Shown here: piece after piece, positions 49,201 through 63,163 of the stretch | How the letters are laid out: each line of letters starts with the position of its first letter | How positions within the stretch are numbered: the first letter of the stretch is position 1 | Assembly (NCBI GenBank): GCA_021904315.1 | Contig: CM038915.1 | Coordinates: 12,834,001-12,898,000 of the forward strand | Length of the DNA: 64,000 nt | Direction of reading: 5' to 3' | Origin: Sphagnum magellanicum | Lineage: Eukaryota; Streptophyta; Sphagnopsida; Sphagnales; Sphagnaceae | Made by a program: the position numbers and the translations under genes | Notes under the pieces: generated by a model | What the model saw: only the letters and a program-made list of their open reading frames with translations | The model's database searches: none | What the model was told of the DNA's origin: nothing

Positions 49201-51869
49201 TTCAGTTGACTCAAATTAGATTTTCTCTAAAGAACATATATCCCCTTTTTCGGGAACTCTTTGGGCCATTTTTCCCTACAAATGGAAATTTTCTATTTTT
49301 TTCCAGGGGTTTCTTTTCTTTTTTTCAATTTTATGATACAAATTTATGGCCTTTTTTTCCTAAAATTGGTTGTGGAATTTACACTAGAAAAAATTCCCCC
49401 AAAATCCCTATTTTGTTTTTTCAAAATATGACAAATTTTGTCAGGAGCAATACTGTAAATTGGGGGTTGTCTGAAAGGTTTTCCTTTTTTTCAATTTGTG
49501 ATGTCGAAATTTGAAAAAAAATTCGAAAAATGAAAAATTATTCAAATTTACACAAAAAGTCTGAAGAGCAGAAATTTTCAATTTTTTCCCAATTTGGTGA
49601 CAAGAAAAAGGGAAAAACAATCTATAGGCAGAAAAAACACTGGTTGTAAATTGTCACTTTGTGTCCAGCAAAATGTGAGCACTAAATTTGGACCTCTTTG
49701 GCAATTTGGTATTATTATAAATAGAAGAATGGATGCTTTTACAAGTCATAGTTTAGAGGGGTTTTTGAGAAGCAAATTGTGAGGGAATAATATGCACCTT
49801 TTGTGGCAAGTTTATTTGCCTTGCCTACTACCAAGGCAAGAAGGATATTGTGTTAAGATTCATTATAGAGTATAGTAGCTTAATGGATTTTGGCCCCTAG
49901 GTAATAATAATAGGTCTATTCTTATATCAGGATTTTTGAAAGATGATAGATATTTTGACTTGTGTTGGAAACTTGAGATTAATAATTATCTCGAGTTATA
50001 GAATCTTGAAGGATTTTGGTTTGATATAAGAGGATGTTTGGAAGGTTAATAATTTTTGAATGGTGAAATATTTGAGTTTCCATAATTCTTCTTTTGCCTG
50101 AAGATACCTTTTAATGTAAATGGCAAGGCAAGGCCACAGTGTGACACACCCCCTTGTTAATGTTAATGGATGTCAGTAAGGGGCAATAAAGTTATCCGTA
50201 AAGTTATGAAAAGATGGCCCTGTCCTTTTTTTTTTGCCTTCAACCAATCACTGCTGAAGCTATGTGTACTGTAGCTATAAATGTTCTCGAGCCTGGTGCA
50301 TTTATTTAATCCTGAGTCTCAGAATTTCATACCCTTATTTAATAAAATTTGATGACTTTGTGGATAACAGCCAGGAGGGGATGAAGCATCAAATGAGGGG
50401 TGCAACTCAGGCACAACAGGCCATGACTTTACACAGAACTCGAATACTTTGCACTTTTTGTGGCAGTTTGTTATTAGTGGAAATCAGTAGGGAATAATTG
50501 GCACTTTTTTTGTGGTAGTTTGTTATTAGTGGAAGTCCATTCTGTGAACTTTTGTCGCAGTTTGACGTTGAAGCAGGGAGATTTTATTTTTATTTTTTAA
50601 TTTGAACGGAGGTCCAAATCTTTTGCATGAATAGGGTTTTAAAAAATCAATATTTTTTTTTGCTATGGTTTTTAATTTCATGCAAGCGGGCTAATTTTTT
50701 TTGTGAAATTTTACATTTTTCCAAGTTCCAGGGTCTAGGCTTTATTCCAGTGTTGGACTGGTGTATACAATTTTTTAATACCTGACTGGTTCTTGTATTA
50801 AGGATCCTCCCCATTTTTCATACCAGTCCGATATGAGTATGTGCACATAAACCCACTGGTAATATATAAATATGGTGTGTACTTGAATCTTGGGCTGGAT
50901 ATAAGTATAGTATAGATTTTTATTTTTAATCTTCCCATACCAAGGGTATATCAGCACTGGTATGAATCTTGAATGTGCCTCCAGTTCACAAACAAAAAAA
51001 ATTACAAATGCACTCCATTCAACTATTACAAGCTTTTTTTGAAAGGAAAGCCAATGACAGCTGAGAGAAAAAAAACACATCTTGAAATATACTTCAAGTG
51101 CTTAGAATTCCCAAATTGGTTTTAAAAATAACTTTCCAGTTTTTGTTTTGTTCAAATGTAGGCTCTGCAATTATTTTGCAATTCAAAATTATAACACTAA
51201 AAATCACAAGTTGAAAAAAGACTGGCCTACAAAGAGCTTGCGTAGTTCAAATGGAAAATATTATTCAATGTCCATTTGCCAACAACAAACACCAACTGAA
51301 ACATGGTAGCCCAAGTGAACATATTGATTCCAAAATAAATTTATTATAAATGGATGCACAACTCTAATTTGAAGCATCATTAAATTGAAAAATGGCAAAA
51401 CTTGGAAAGAATTAGTGAAGTTTAAAGTCTAGTAAAGACAGGTAATAAAAACTACAGCCTCCATTTCACAGTAGTTCAAAGCTAAGATTTCAAAATGACA
51501 CCTAGCAGTTTGCAAAAAGAGCTTTAACATTAGATGCACAACTCCAGCACAACCCTAAGTTGAACATTGTCATGGAAAATAGAATGTGAAAAATCCTACA
51601 AAACAACAATCAAAACTTGAACATGTAGAATTACAATTTTCATTCTTCCCAATTCACAAACCCCAAATTAAATAATACCAAAAATGAAAGATGACAAGCT
51701 TTTGAAGGACTTCTAAAAGTTGATTGAGGGTCAATTGCAAGCAAAAAAATGTACAAACAATTTGTGCTAAATTTGTTTAGGTAGGCCCAAACAATGATAC
51801 CTACTGCTGAAATTCACCCAAAAAAATGCACATATACCTCAAGCAAGATCCTCCTACAAGAGACCAGCT
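49201..51869. other. AT-rich spacer with a short tandem repeat
   Basis: No gene was recognised. A unit of about 50 bp, containing TTTTTGTGGCAGTTTGTTATT, occurs at about 50,452 and 50,502, with a weaker third copy near 50,548. A related phrase (CTTTTGTGGCAAGTTTATT) occurs at 49,798. Confidence 0.5.
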
Positions 51870-52530
51870 TCCCCTAACTCATCTTCATGCTCCTCCAACA
51901 ATTTAGCTTCTACATTAAAAAAATCTCCAACATTACCTATTGCAAATGAAATGTAAGATTTGGACAACTTTCCCGAAAGTCATTTGGCTAGTTTTTGTAA
52001 ATCATTACCAATGCATCTAAGTTGGTAATTCTCAAATGACAATGCCACAAGCTTGTGAGTAACACTACAACTAAGAAAATCCTTTTAGTCCCTATTTGGG
52101 ATCTAGGTATGCCAAAAATCTACTAGGCCAAAAAAAAAAGTTTGGGAACCTCATTATATTTTCCTTCTACCAATTTAACAGTTTGATAGCCTTTTCTTCA
52201 ACCATCACAACATGACAGAACAATGATAACTCAAAATTAAAAAAGCATCATTAGTTTTTTATATTGAAGCAAGGATATCAAAGATGGAATTTGCAACCTA
52301 TGAATTGTTGTTGCCACCGAAAAGGTTCAAGAACTTGTTACTTTTCTTGAACAAAGGAATCACAATCTTCTTGTCATATTCAGAAACAACAACCCTAGTT
52401 GCCTCCTTACCCAAAAAGTTCCCTAATCTCCAAATTTTTGTATCAAGGGTCAAACATGAATGCAAACATGTTATGGGCTTTATCCATTTGAAATTCAACA
52501 ACAAAGGAAATAAAAGGTTGTAAAACACTC
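51870..52530 (-). pseudogene. Possible unidentified gene fragment
   Basis: The minus strand has a protein-like stretch: KIWRLGNFLGKEATRVVVSE, continuing to FKKSNKFLNLFGG, at 52,310-52,440. Downstream, broken by stops, come RCIGNDLQKLAK, GKLSKSYISFAIGNVGDFFN and KLLEEHEDELGEAGLL (about 52,020 to 51,860). Residue content is more like real protein than the neighbouring random frames, but I do not recognise a family and see no clean start or splice pattern. It may be a degraded host gene or transposon fragment. Confidence 0.25.
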
Positions 52531-53213
52531 AAAAGGTTCTGCTGCCATGCGAATACACAAAATTTTCAATTTTGAATCAAAATCCCCACATTACAGAAGT
52601 GGTCTGGTTGTTGTTGGCTGATTGTGTTTTCAACCTCATAGTTGGATGCTAATGATAATAGCAGCATGTAATGCAAATAGAAGCCAATAGCTCTAAATTG
52701 GTTCAATACACACACCACTTGACAAAACATGTATTTTATTAATTTAGGATTAAATTGTTAATTTAGAACTTTAGATAACCCGATGGAAGGGATGAACTCC
52801 ACCTAGTGGCCACCTAATTTAACAAGTTTGTGATCATTTTATACATGAATGTCATTTAAATGTACATATCTGAATAAATTTATTGTTAAATAAACATGAA
52901 AATGTCACCAAAAATTCCCAAAAAATAACATCATGTACAAATTGTGTTTAATGAAGGAGGGGAATGATGGTGGATATATGACACATCAATGTGCAAAAAA
53001 CCAAAGCTTGACAAATGCTCCAAAAATGATGATTTTTTTTTTAATTCATATCAATTTGATGGGAGAATTACAATGCATTTCTAATCCATCTAAGGTGATT
53101 AAGCCCCTCAACTCTCATTATTCCCAACTTTATAACACATATTATGTCAATAACTTAAAATATATATTTCAAATTAAGGGTCAGTGCTACCATTAACAAC
53201 AATAAAAAAAACT

Positions 53214-53562
53214 CAATTCTTTGAATTTTGGAGAAAAAACATTATGCCAACCCAACAATGGATCAAAAAATGGTACTTGTACTATAACAAATATATTAAT
53301 AGTTTCAAAATCTATATACCATGAAAAAATATTTCATTTGGTGCCCACCAAGTGTAACACAATATTTTATTGAATATGAAAGTTATAAGTCAACCCTCCG
53401 ATTAATGACAAAGATAGATAAATTTCAAACAAGGGACACCATGTTAATCCAACAATGGCAAAAATGTTTATGAATCCAAATATGATGTTCATTAAAACAA
53501 AAACATTACTAAATTCGAATTTTATATACTATGAAAAGAGTATTTTGCCTAGTGGCCACTAT

Positions 53563-53637
<75 letters not shown>

Positions 53638-53970
53638 GATAATGAAAGCCATGGGTTAATTATCCCACAATTGACAAAAAGAAAATTGAAAAAAACCACC
53701 AGATGATACATAAAATTAAAATAATACAAATTTATTGATAGTGAACCATTAATCACAAAGAAAAACTCAATTCATTGAGTTTCAAAGAAAGGCCACCATG
53801 CATATCTAACAATGGCTACACTCACATCTACATATTTACAAATGGTGTTTGACATTGTAAAAACATTTTTTAGTAGTTTGAAATTTTATATACCATTTCT
53901 CCTTGTGGCCACTAGGTGCAAAATAGTAGATTATTGATTTGAAAAGACAAGAATCTAAGGTTCAAAATTT
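53214..53970. repeat. Diverged tandem repeat units interrupted by a (TA)n tract
   Basis: Units recur that contain ACCATG...CAACAATGG, then ATTTTATATACYATG and GTGGCCACTAKGTG. They start near 53,240, 53,436 and 53,792. Related GTGGCCAC text also occurs at about 52,806. Units differ by many substitutions and by the (TA)n insertion, so this is an old array. Confidence 0.55.
53566..53632. repeat. (TA)n microsatellite, about 33 units
   Basis: A pure alternating AT/TA run of 67 bp that can extrude as a cruciform. It sits inside one unit of the diverged tandem repeat. Confidence 0.95.
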
Positions 53971-53994
53971 TGCCTCAGCTAAAATAGAATAAAA

Positions 53995-54361
53995 AAGGCA
54001 TTAATAAACATTGCATTTTAATTCACTAGCAAATGGTTGAAGATCTTTCAACTTTCCCAATTATTTTTTTAGTGACCAAACATAGTACTTAAAGCTCCTA
54101 ATTAAATAGGTACTCCACCTTTTCATGTACACAAATCCAAATCACAACACAGATATACTGAACCTAGGTAGAATGAACCATAATTACACCAGCCTATCGA
54201 TCCCCTATAACATTTCATCCTCTCCATCAAAATGTCGTTACAATTATTATAAACACTAGCATTTTGTCTATTTGTTCTTGCACATTGACATCGAAAGGAA
54301 ATATTTAACAAAACTACCAGTTTCCAACTTTGGGCATTCCTCCTTTTTCTTACAACATATT
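53995..54361 (-). repeat. Segment P, inverted copy
   Basis: This stretch is the reverse complement of 63,164-63,531 at high similarity. Shared words, read on the minus strand, include ACATTTTGATGGAGAGGATG, GGTTCAGTATATCTG and TTGGGAAAGTTGAAAGATCT. No ORF of known family was found in it. Confidence 0.8.
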
Positions 54362-55139
54362 ATTTTAAAACCCAAAAAATCAATAACACAAAGATAGGAT
54401 CAAGGTGCTTAACTTCGAAAATGCAACCTATTTGTAACTTCATTGCGCAAGCTTCCTCCATCATTGGCACTTCCCCCATCCACACATAAGAAAAAGAAAA
54501 AATGTCACATTAACCCTTAACTTCAAACAACTTAATGGGTGCAAACAGGATATCATGAACCTGACCCACCCCCTTGGGTGACTACTTATTGGGTGTTTAT
54601 TCTACAATATTCTTGGAATCTTTTGAACAAAAGTCTTTTTAAAAATCTTTTAAAATCTTTAAAATTTTCATCACACTATTATGTTATACTTTACATAAAA
54701 ACTTTGCTAAAAATATGTTTGTCAAAAAATTCAAGTTCATTTACAAGTCCTTTTATTACTTAAAAACACTGATTACAATGTTTTCAAAAAGTTTTTGGGT
54801 ATTTTTCATTCATTAGATCGATTTCAAACTCTTAGAGTATGTATACCAATATATTGAAAATAACATTATGTGAAAAAAATTCCATTTAAATTTTTTATTT
54901 TTAAAAAAATGTTTGATACACAAAACCAAATGCTAGTTATAATTGCTTATGTACACATTAATGTGACTGCACCCTAATAAAACCTTAGTAATCTCCAAAA
55001 ACAATATCTACAAATCATGGGGCATTCCTGTGAATATAATGAACAAAATAAAAAGTAGTTATACGGTGCAATTAAAAAAAAGGGGCACAAAAGTGGCCAA
55101 CCAAGCTTTTAATCCATGTCAAAATACTTTAGATGAAAA

Positions 55140-55345
55140 GCAGTTTTCAAGTTTTAAAATTCTTTAATCTCTTAATTGTCATCAAACCAAACTATAATTT
55201 ATACTAATATTATGGACATTTGATGGATTAGTACACATCGAACTTCCCTTCATTCAGGCTATCGTGGTCTTACGTTATGGCCATTCATCATTGAACACAT
55301 ATGGAACTTTCAAGATGAATCATTCATACCCTATGGGTATTCAAT
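55140..55345 (-). repeat. Segment A, inverted copy, followed by direct segment B
   Basis: Reverse complement of 63,546-63,745, with shared words (minus strand) TTGAATACCCATAGGGTATG, GTGTTCAATGATG and TGGTTTGATGACAATTAAGA. Immediately after it, 55,350-55,440 matches 63,750-63,838 in direct orientation (AAAAAGTCTRGTATG, GCTAATGYTTGCCCCC). Confidence 0.75.
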
Positions 55346-56899
55346 GTAATATGTTGTTGCAATTCTTTCACATGCAAAAAGTCTAGTATGATTACTTTTC
55401 TTATTAGAATGATTTCACGCTAATGTTTGCCCCCTTCCTTTTTGGTATTAAAGTAGGTTGAAGTTTGATTGGGCATTATCTAATGTGGGAAGGAAATGGA
55501 GATTTCATATAACTAATATGAGTTATAGGATCTTTGTTGTGGAGTTTGACTAGCATCAATTTGAAAGGTATCCACCTCCTCGAACCTTCATGTTGTATAT
55601 TGTTGGTTTTGCAATTGTCTAGATTGTATGATTTGATCTTAGGGAGGCAAGATTTGGAGATCTTGCAATTGGTGTTACATTATCAAGATTCTCCGTACAA
55701 GTTATAATATGGACCTAATGACGTTTACAGATGATTAGAATTGGGTCCTCTTTGATACACAAAATATTAAGTTCTTTTATACCTTAGGATGGCTATACTC
55801 TAGTTTGAAATATGAAAGGTCTAATGTAATGCCTGAGGTACGACACATATGGTTGCTTGTTGACCTTACTTTGTTAGAAGGATTTCCTAAATTCTTCAAA
55901 CTAAAACATAAGGAGAGGTTACAAGAGGGTGATCAGATTATAAAATTGGAGTTTTGTGAATGTGAAGGCACTATGTTAAGCTAGAAGTTTTACAAGAATG
56001 GAGAAGGGGGGTAAAACTAAGCTAATAGGAACCGATTTTGGCATAACTAGTCCTTGGTTTTGATGTTCATAAGTCTCATACACTAAGTTAATGTTGAAAG
56101 TGTATGTCGTATTTATGTGAAGCCCTTTCTAATATGTTAATTTAGCATAGAATACCTTTCAGCACATTTTAAAGCCCATAACTAGTGCTTTTCAGCATAG
56201 TGAAATAATGTAAAAGCATTATTTAAACATTATTGTTTAACACTACCTCAAGACATTTCATCCAATCTTCTGCTGCCACATCATTTTTTTAGGACTAATC
56301 ATAATGACTTAGGAGATTGTCATTGGCTCCTATTAGCCCATTTTTACCTAAAGGTGTTAGTTTAGGTCTATGTATGAATTGATGACATTTGCTTCAATAA
56401 CAAAATTGAAAACAACATGGTCATGGTAGTGAAAATTGAGGAAAAGCATGTTAATAAAAGCTTTCAAGTTGAATAGTGACAAATGTTTGAAAGATTTCTG
56501 CACCAATCTTGGGATGGAAGGCAATTGTCAATGCAAAGGAAAATCTACAGTACCAAATAAACCTCTTAACACCTCTCATTGTGAATTTTTACATTTGGAT
56601 CTAGAAAACAAAAAGGTGTCTTCATATCTGGGTGATATCTAGATGTGTCAATACTACTAGTAAAACATAACAGATATGTCAAGATTTTTATCCCAAGGAT
56701 GAAATGTTGGTTGGTGATAGATTGGAAAGGGTAGAACATGTTGGAGTGACATCCAGAACTCTAAGTTTGATGTTGGAAATTGATCAAATAAGAGTGCATA
56801 TATGGGTTGCTAAAAGTGAAGATCATGTAAATTTCTATGTGTATTCTTGAATGCAAGATTATTGTTATTGATAAAGCAAGATTCCTATCTTCTCTAATG

Positions 56900-59800
56900 T
56901 TTCATGATGACCAACCCTAAGGGCATGGATGAACTATTATGGGGGAAGGAGTTTGAAGATGTTCTAAATTGGACTGAGTAGCTGGAAATGGCATTATAGG
57001 TGCATGGATATGATGAACTCAAGTTTTTTAAGATTACAATATTGAATTTGCAAGGAAAAGTTAAAGACTAATATAAAAAGTTAGAACTTGCACTTACTTA
57101 TTAAAACGAAATGACAACTGGTATGCAATAGAAGTTTGGAGATCTAAATTTAGATGAGTTAACAATGAAAATGGATGTGGTGAAGCCTAGGAATTTTGGT
57201 AGAAGGTCTGATTATATTTTGATAGGCTCAATAAGTTGTTCAAGAAGGGAATGGTGAAGGATGTTGAATAAGGGCATGGTTTCTTATGTATCTACATTTG
57301 GAGATCAAGAAATTATGCACGGTGAGAAATTATTATATGAACATTGAAAAAATGTTCACTATTGTAAAGGAAATCAAAAGGGTATTGGGTGAATTAAGGA
57401 AAATGCCAGTTGAACCTCCCAAGGAAGAACATGAAGAAGGCATGAACAATGATACTACATTAGAGATTCAGGTAACTACATTGAATGAATCATTCATCAA
57501 TTTCTTTAAAGGGTTTTTATTTGGTGTTGGAGCCATTGCACTAGTAACCAATGGTTTTACTATGTGTCAAATTTGCAAATCCACATATCATATTACTATT
57601 GCCTGCCCATGAATAAGATACTTAAAGCCAAAATGTGGTAAATGTGGTCATCCATGTAAAATGGAACTCTAACTAAAGTGTGGGTAATGCTCTAGCATGG
57701 GACACACTAAAGACATATGTTAGAAGTGTGGAAGGGATCATTTGTTGCCAACAACTACTTAGAAGTCTTGATTGATGATGAGGAAATTACATTGGAGCAA
57801 CTTAATAGATTGTGTAATATGAAACATGATGTATTTTTAGGAGCCATGATACCCAGAAGGCACCTCCCTACAGAAACAACAGATGGGGACACAACTGAAG
57901 ATTAAGAGACTAGACATGTGGAAATTAGCAAAAGTTCCACAATTTTATCCAAAATACTCAACCATTTTATAAAAGGAAATTTTTCCTTTATTACCCATGG
58001 AATCCATCTTGGCAATACTTGGTGAGTTGGAATCATTGGAAAGTTTGGTCAAGTTGGCAAGGAAGAAGCACAATGAAAGTTTGAAGACAATCAACCTAAC
58101 TAAGGTTGAAAGCTCTCATAAGGTGCAAATATTAGCATCAACAAAAGTCACTGCAGCAAGACATTACATTTACTTGTTGAAATAAGTAATCACATGGTTA
58201 AAGCTTTATTAGATATGGGCACCTCAATGTCTATGATGTCTGCTAATGTGGTATGAGAACTAAACATCATGCACTTGGTTTCTAACTCATAATTGTACAA
58301 AATTATATCAAGTGTTGACATAAATTCTTATTACTGAACTACATGTGAAAGTTGGAAATGTTCAATGTCTTATGACCTTTATGATTGTGGACACAAATAA
58401 CTACGATTTTTTCTTGGGTCTGGATTTTCTCATCAAAATAGGTGTTGTGGTGGATGTGGAGAAATGATTAATTCAAATTAGGCAAGGACGACACAACAAT
58501 GTGCAAATTGTATCATTGAACATGGTGAATATGTTGCAATTGGTGACAAATAAAAACTACAATGATGATGTGGAGAATTAGGGCAAAACTTTTTTAAATG
58601 GGGCATTGGACATCAACCGTTAAAGGAAGAAGGGTTGATTATATAGAACGGTGACAACCCATTATTTGATGATGATATAAACTCATACTCATTTATGAAC
58701 TTTGACAAAGAGATGGAAGATTTGGCAAATGATGGAACATGGACATTACCAATTCATTCCAAAAAGCATGGAAATCTAATGGATAATGGGTTGGAATTTT
58801 TTGTGCAACATGAAGGACCCAACCAAGTTATGAATTTGATTCTTGAAAAACAAACACACAATGTGTTATTTAGTGGGATATTTTATTTGGCTGACTTGGA
58901 TGACTAGATGCAATGTGTAGCACAAGATGAGGATAGAAGAAGTGAACAATTCATGGTTACAAGGGGTACATTTGTGTTAAACATTTTTCAGTTAAATGCT
59001 AGCTCAAGTGCCCAAAAAGATAGGGTGAAAGCACATTAGGGTGTCACAATTTCGGTAGATTAGAGTCCTTTTTCAAAGTCCTTTTCTAGTGTAATTAAAA
59101 TTTGACTTAAAATATGAATATTTAGATGATATTGAAAATAACATTTTTTTCCATTTTTGATTTGAAATCATGATGTTATAAGACATATAAAAAATCTCAC
59201 AAAATATTTTTTTTAATAATATTATGACAGCTTTAGAGCATAATTATTTTTAAATGCTTAAAAAGGATTTTTAAATAATTATAATTTTTGGGATTTAAAA
59301 AAGTCCTTAACATAATAAATTAAAATCACATTCCATTCATTCAATGGATCTTTAGTTTCTTAAACATAATTCATCCAATATCTCAAAGTTCCAAACAAAT
59401 AAGATGAACACATTGTAAAATAAAAGTTCATATCCATGAGTTTTGCAAGTATGACAAAAAATGTGGACAAAATTCAAAAGTCCATTACTTATTGGCTATC
59501 TACAATTTTGATTTTATATTTTCATTCTTGGAAGATTGATTATGATATTTTTAGGTAAATGACTCCCTTTTTTCATTATTTCAATGAATTTTATTTTATT
59601 TATTTTCTTGTATCTAAGAAATACAGGAAAAACTATCATTGTGATGTCCATATAAGGTCACCATAATGTGCAAACATCTAATAATGTGACATCTTTGGCG
59701 CCATATGAAAGGCAAGACATATGGATTGAAATTAGAAACAAGATCAGGATAGATCTTGACCTAGATCAAAAGAAGTCTTATCAATTGTGGAAACTACTTG

Positions 59801-62800
59801 AACAATTTTTGAACGTCTTTGCTTGGCATAAAGGTGAATTGGGATGTTGTAAGTTTATGAAGCATGTAGGTGACACCCAAGGGTTTCCCATGCAAAACAA
59901 CTCCAAACCAACTTTCATTTTGGGAAGAGGCAAAGGTAAAGAAATAAATAGATGTGTTGGTTGCATTAAGAAAAATGAAACCTAGCACTTCTAAGTATAC
60001 ATGTAAGGTTACATCACCAGTAAAAAGAGAAGATAGTCATAGGTTTTGTGGTGACTATTGACCTCTAAATTTGCAAACACTACGAGTGGCATTGGCTGAA
60101 GATGTTTTAACCCAACTTACAAAATCAAAATGGTTCATTGCTTTGGATCTACAATCTAAATTTTGGCAAATTCAAATGGCTAAAGAAAATATCTGTAAAT
60201 CAACCCTCATCACCAAATTTGGGTCGTTTGATTGGACTATCATGCCATTTGGTTTGAAAAATGCCACAAGCACCTTCTCTAAGACTATGAAAGAAGTTTT
60301 TGGGGTTTGCATGGATAAGTTTTTGAAGGTCTTTGTGAATGACTTAAATGTCCACATTATGATTTGGGAAGAGCATTTAGAACATCTTTGATTTGTGTTG
60401 TTAAGGTTAAAAGAAATTAACCTTAAACTTAACCCTAGAAAATGTGAATTTGCAAAGGTTATCTTGACATTCTTGGGTCATGTATAAGTAAGTCGAGATG
60501 GGACATTGCCAAATCCAAGAAAAATCAAGGCTATTACATAATTTCCCATCCCTACATCTATGATTGGCATTCAAGCATTTCTTGGACTAATAGGTTGCTA
60601 CAAAAATTATGTGAATGGTTATTTTCAAATGTCAATTTTGTTGTTTGACCGAACCAAAAAATATGTGATGTTTAATTAGAATCCAAATTGTTAAAATGTT
60701 TTCACCCTACTAAAAGAGGGATTAATCTAAATTCCTATTCCAATGAAACCAAATTTCACCAAACCAAATATTTTAAATGTAGTTTGCTCTACATGTGGGG
60801 TGGGGGCCATATTGCACAAAAGAATGGCGAAGTGAATGAATGATTGCAATATATGCTAACAAAGGGTTGTCCCCTATGTAGAAGAAGTTTCACCCCATGG
60901 AGGGTGAATGTTATGTGTTAGTATGGGGCATATTGCATTTTTGACAATACCTATACCATAATCATTTCATGTTCAAGAATGACCATAAACCCCTTGAATG
61001 GTTGGCTATTGTTTCAAATACCTATGGGAAGAGGGGGCATATTCATTAATATGCTCCAAGAGTTTTGTTTCAAAATTTTGCATCGAACAGGGTTTAAGCA
61101 CATTAATGTAGATGTGTTAAATCAGAATGTTGTGGATGTTATTGAAGATGAGGATTCAAGGGATGAGATATAACATTTTAGGTTGTTGAAAAGAAATTTA
61201 TCACCAGGGGAGACCATATAGACATGTGTAAAAGAAGCTCCAAAATGGGGGTGATGTTGCAACATTTGGGTAATAAAAGCCTTTTTAACCATCTATATTT
61301 GATGGAAGTGGGGGAAACTATGGATGTAGAAGTTCAACAATCTGATAACTAAGTTGATACCCTTGCAACTTCCAATTTGAACTGTGAGAAATAAGGAGTG
61401 AACGCATTGAAAAAGGAAAACATGAGTTTTGGAATGTCAAAACTCACTAGCAGACTAGTAGAAGACACCCATGTCATTGTTGATGATAAAGATGGGTTGG
61501 ATGAATCCAAAAAAAACAATAATTGGGAACATTCCAAAAACATGGAGATTTGGTAAGATGAACTGAACATGACAATATTGAATGGCGAACAACTTTTAAA
61601 TGAATGTAATGCAGAGGAAAAGGTTAGGGTTAACAAGTGCATTTTGCATTACTATTGGAATAATGACAATTTAGTGTTGAAAGGGTTAGTTGTACCATTG
61701 ACCCAAGGAGCATTAGCAAATTATTCTTGATTTACACAACGAGATTGGTCATTTCAATGAAACACGAACATTGTTTTATATTTCATCTCATGAGTCCTCA
61801 AACTCACTATGGTGCTCTCCTACAAGTAATGTTAACTAGTGTATAGAATAGGTATTAAAATTGAGCCTCAAGAGCTCAAGAGCATTCCCATCTGGGACCA
61901 ATTCCACCATGTAGCATTTGACACATTTAGACCCTACTTGAAACAAACAATGGAAATATATACATATTGGTGGTTATTGATCATTATTCAAAATGGTGTG
62001 AAGTTAAGGTTATGGTGGATCATGATGCGGAAATTACTCCAAGATTTTTGGAAAATGAAGTAATATGCATGTTCAATGTTCTAAAATATATTATAATTGA
62101 CAATGGATCTAAGTGGTCTACTAAGTTTGATCAATTGTGCAAAAATTACGTTATTATACACCAATACACCACAATTCAATGGCCCAAGTGTAATGGGATG
62201 GTTTGAAAAAATAATGGACCCTAAACATGGGCTCACTATTTTGTCTACCACACTAGAACATGCATGAGATTGGGATAGACAATTGCTTAGGATTCTATTT
62301 AAGTATAGGTGTGGAGTGCAATTAAGCACCAAATTATCTCCACACACAGTTTTAACTAGTCTTACAACTAGGTTGAAGGTTGATAATTCTCTGAACCCAT
62401 TGGTGCAAACCTTTGAGGATGACGATCTTGCTACTATGGCTAAACATATGATCAGTAAAATGCAACTTATTGCTAATATGCATGGAGAAGTTGTTGAAAA
62501 CGTTAATTAAGCACAAGTCAAATAGAAATGGGCATATGGTGCATGGAAAGGTGAACAAATGTTTCTTGCATTCAAGGAAGGAGAAACCTATGTGAAAATG
62601 AAGAAACATGGGAAAAAGAAGTCCCTAACGTCTAATTAGGAAGGACCTTTCTTATTCATGAAATATCTTGATAGTAATGGTTACTTTGATTAGGATGAAA
62701 AAGGAAGGATTTGTGTGGTTAAAGGCAAAGAAAAGTAGCTCTAGGACATACTATGGAAGGATTTACAAGTATTTCATGTTGCACCATGAAGTGTGAAGAG

Positions 62801-62840
62801 TGAAGGATGCAATTGAAATTTTAAAGGAGACATTACATTT
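56900..62840 (+). mobile_element. Decayed Ty3/gypsy retrotransposon internal region
   Basis: Plus-strand frames interrupted by many stops carry a full gypsy domain order. Gag: WGKEFEDVLNWTE and EIKRVLGELRKMPVEPP (56,940-57,430). CCHC-like knuckles: CQICKSTYHITIACP and following Cys/His clusters (57,560-57,740). Aspartic protease: LLDMGTS and YDFFLGLDFL (58,205-58,435). RT: WFIALDLQSKFWQIQMAK, MPFGLKNATSTFSKTM, FVND and CEFAKV (60,130-60,465). RNase H-like: 60,770-61,000. Integrase: VIDHYSKWCEVK, DNGSKW and HQYTTIQWPKCNGMV (61,965-62,205), then RCGVQLSTKLSPHTVL (62,300-62,350). The order protease-RT-RNase H-integrase defines Ty3/gypsy. The catalytic YVDD box reads FVND. No convincing LTR pair was found, so the true limits may be wider. 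It is inactive. Confidence 0.85.
59041..59655. mobile_element. AT-rich insert between gypsy protease and RT regions
   Basis: About 0.6 kb of extreme AT-rich, noncoding DNA breaks the gypsy reading regions. It begins GGTGTCACAATTTC and ends ATTGTGATGTCC, giving weak inverted ends (TCACAAT / ATTGTGA). No target duplication was identified, so the insertion model is tentative; it might instead be a strongly decayed polyprotein segment. Confidence 0.3.
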
Positions 62841-63163
62841 GTGATGTGGATTTAGGGCTTTGTTGGCCACTTTTCTGACCTATCTTTTTTTGTTGCGCAA
62901 TAAAACTACCTTATATTTTTTCCATTATCATTCATAGGAGTGCCCTTTAATTTGCAAGTACTAATTCTAGAAATTACTATGGTTTTATTAAGTTGCGCAA
63001 AGTTAAGGATTAGTTTGGCATGCTTTTGTTTTTCTTTTGTGTGGATGGGGTGAATGTCAATGATGGAGGAAGCTTGTGCAATGAGGTTACAAATGGGTTG
63101 CATTTCAAAAGCTAAATACCTTGATCCTATCTTTTTGTTGTTGATTTTTTGGGTTTTTAGCTA

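Noticed and set aside
55450..63160. LTR pair for the gypsy element
   Set aside because: No long direct repeat was found flanking the coding remnants; the only direct match (segment B, about 90 bp) is too short and lacks TG...CA ends.
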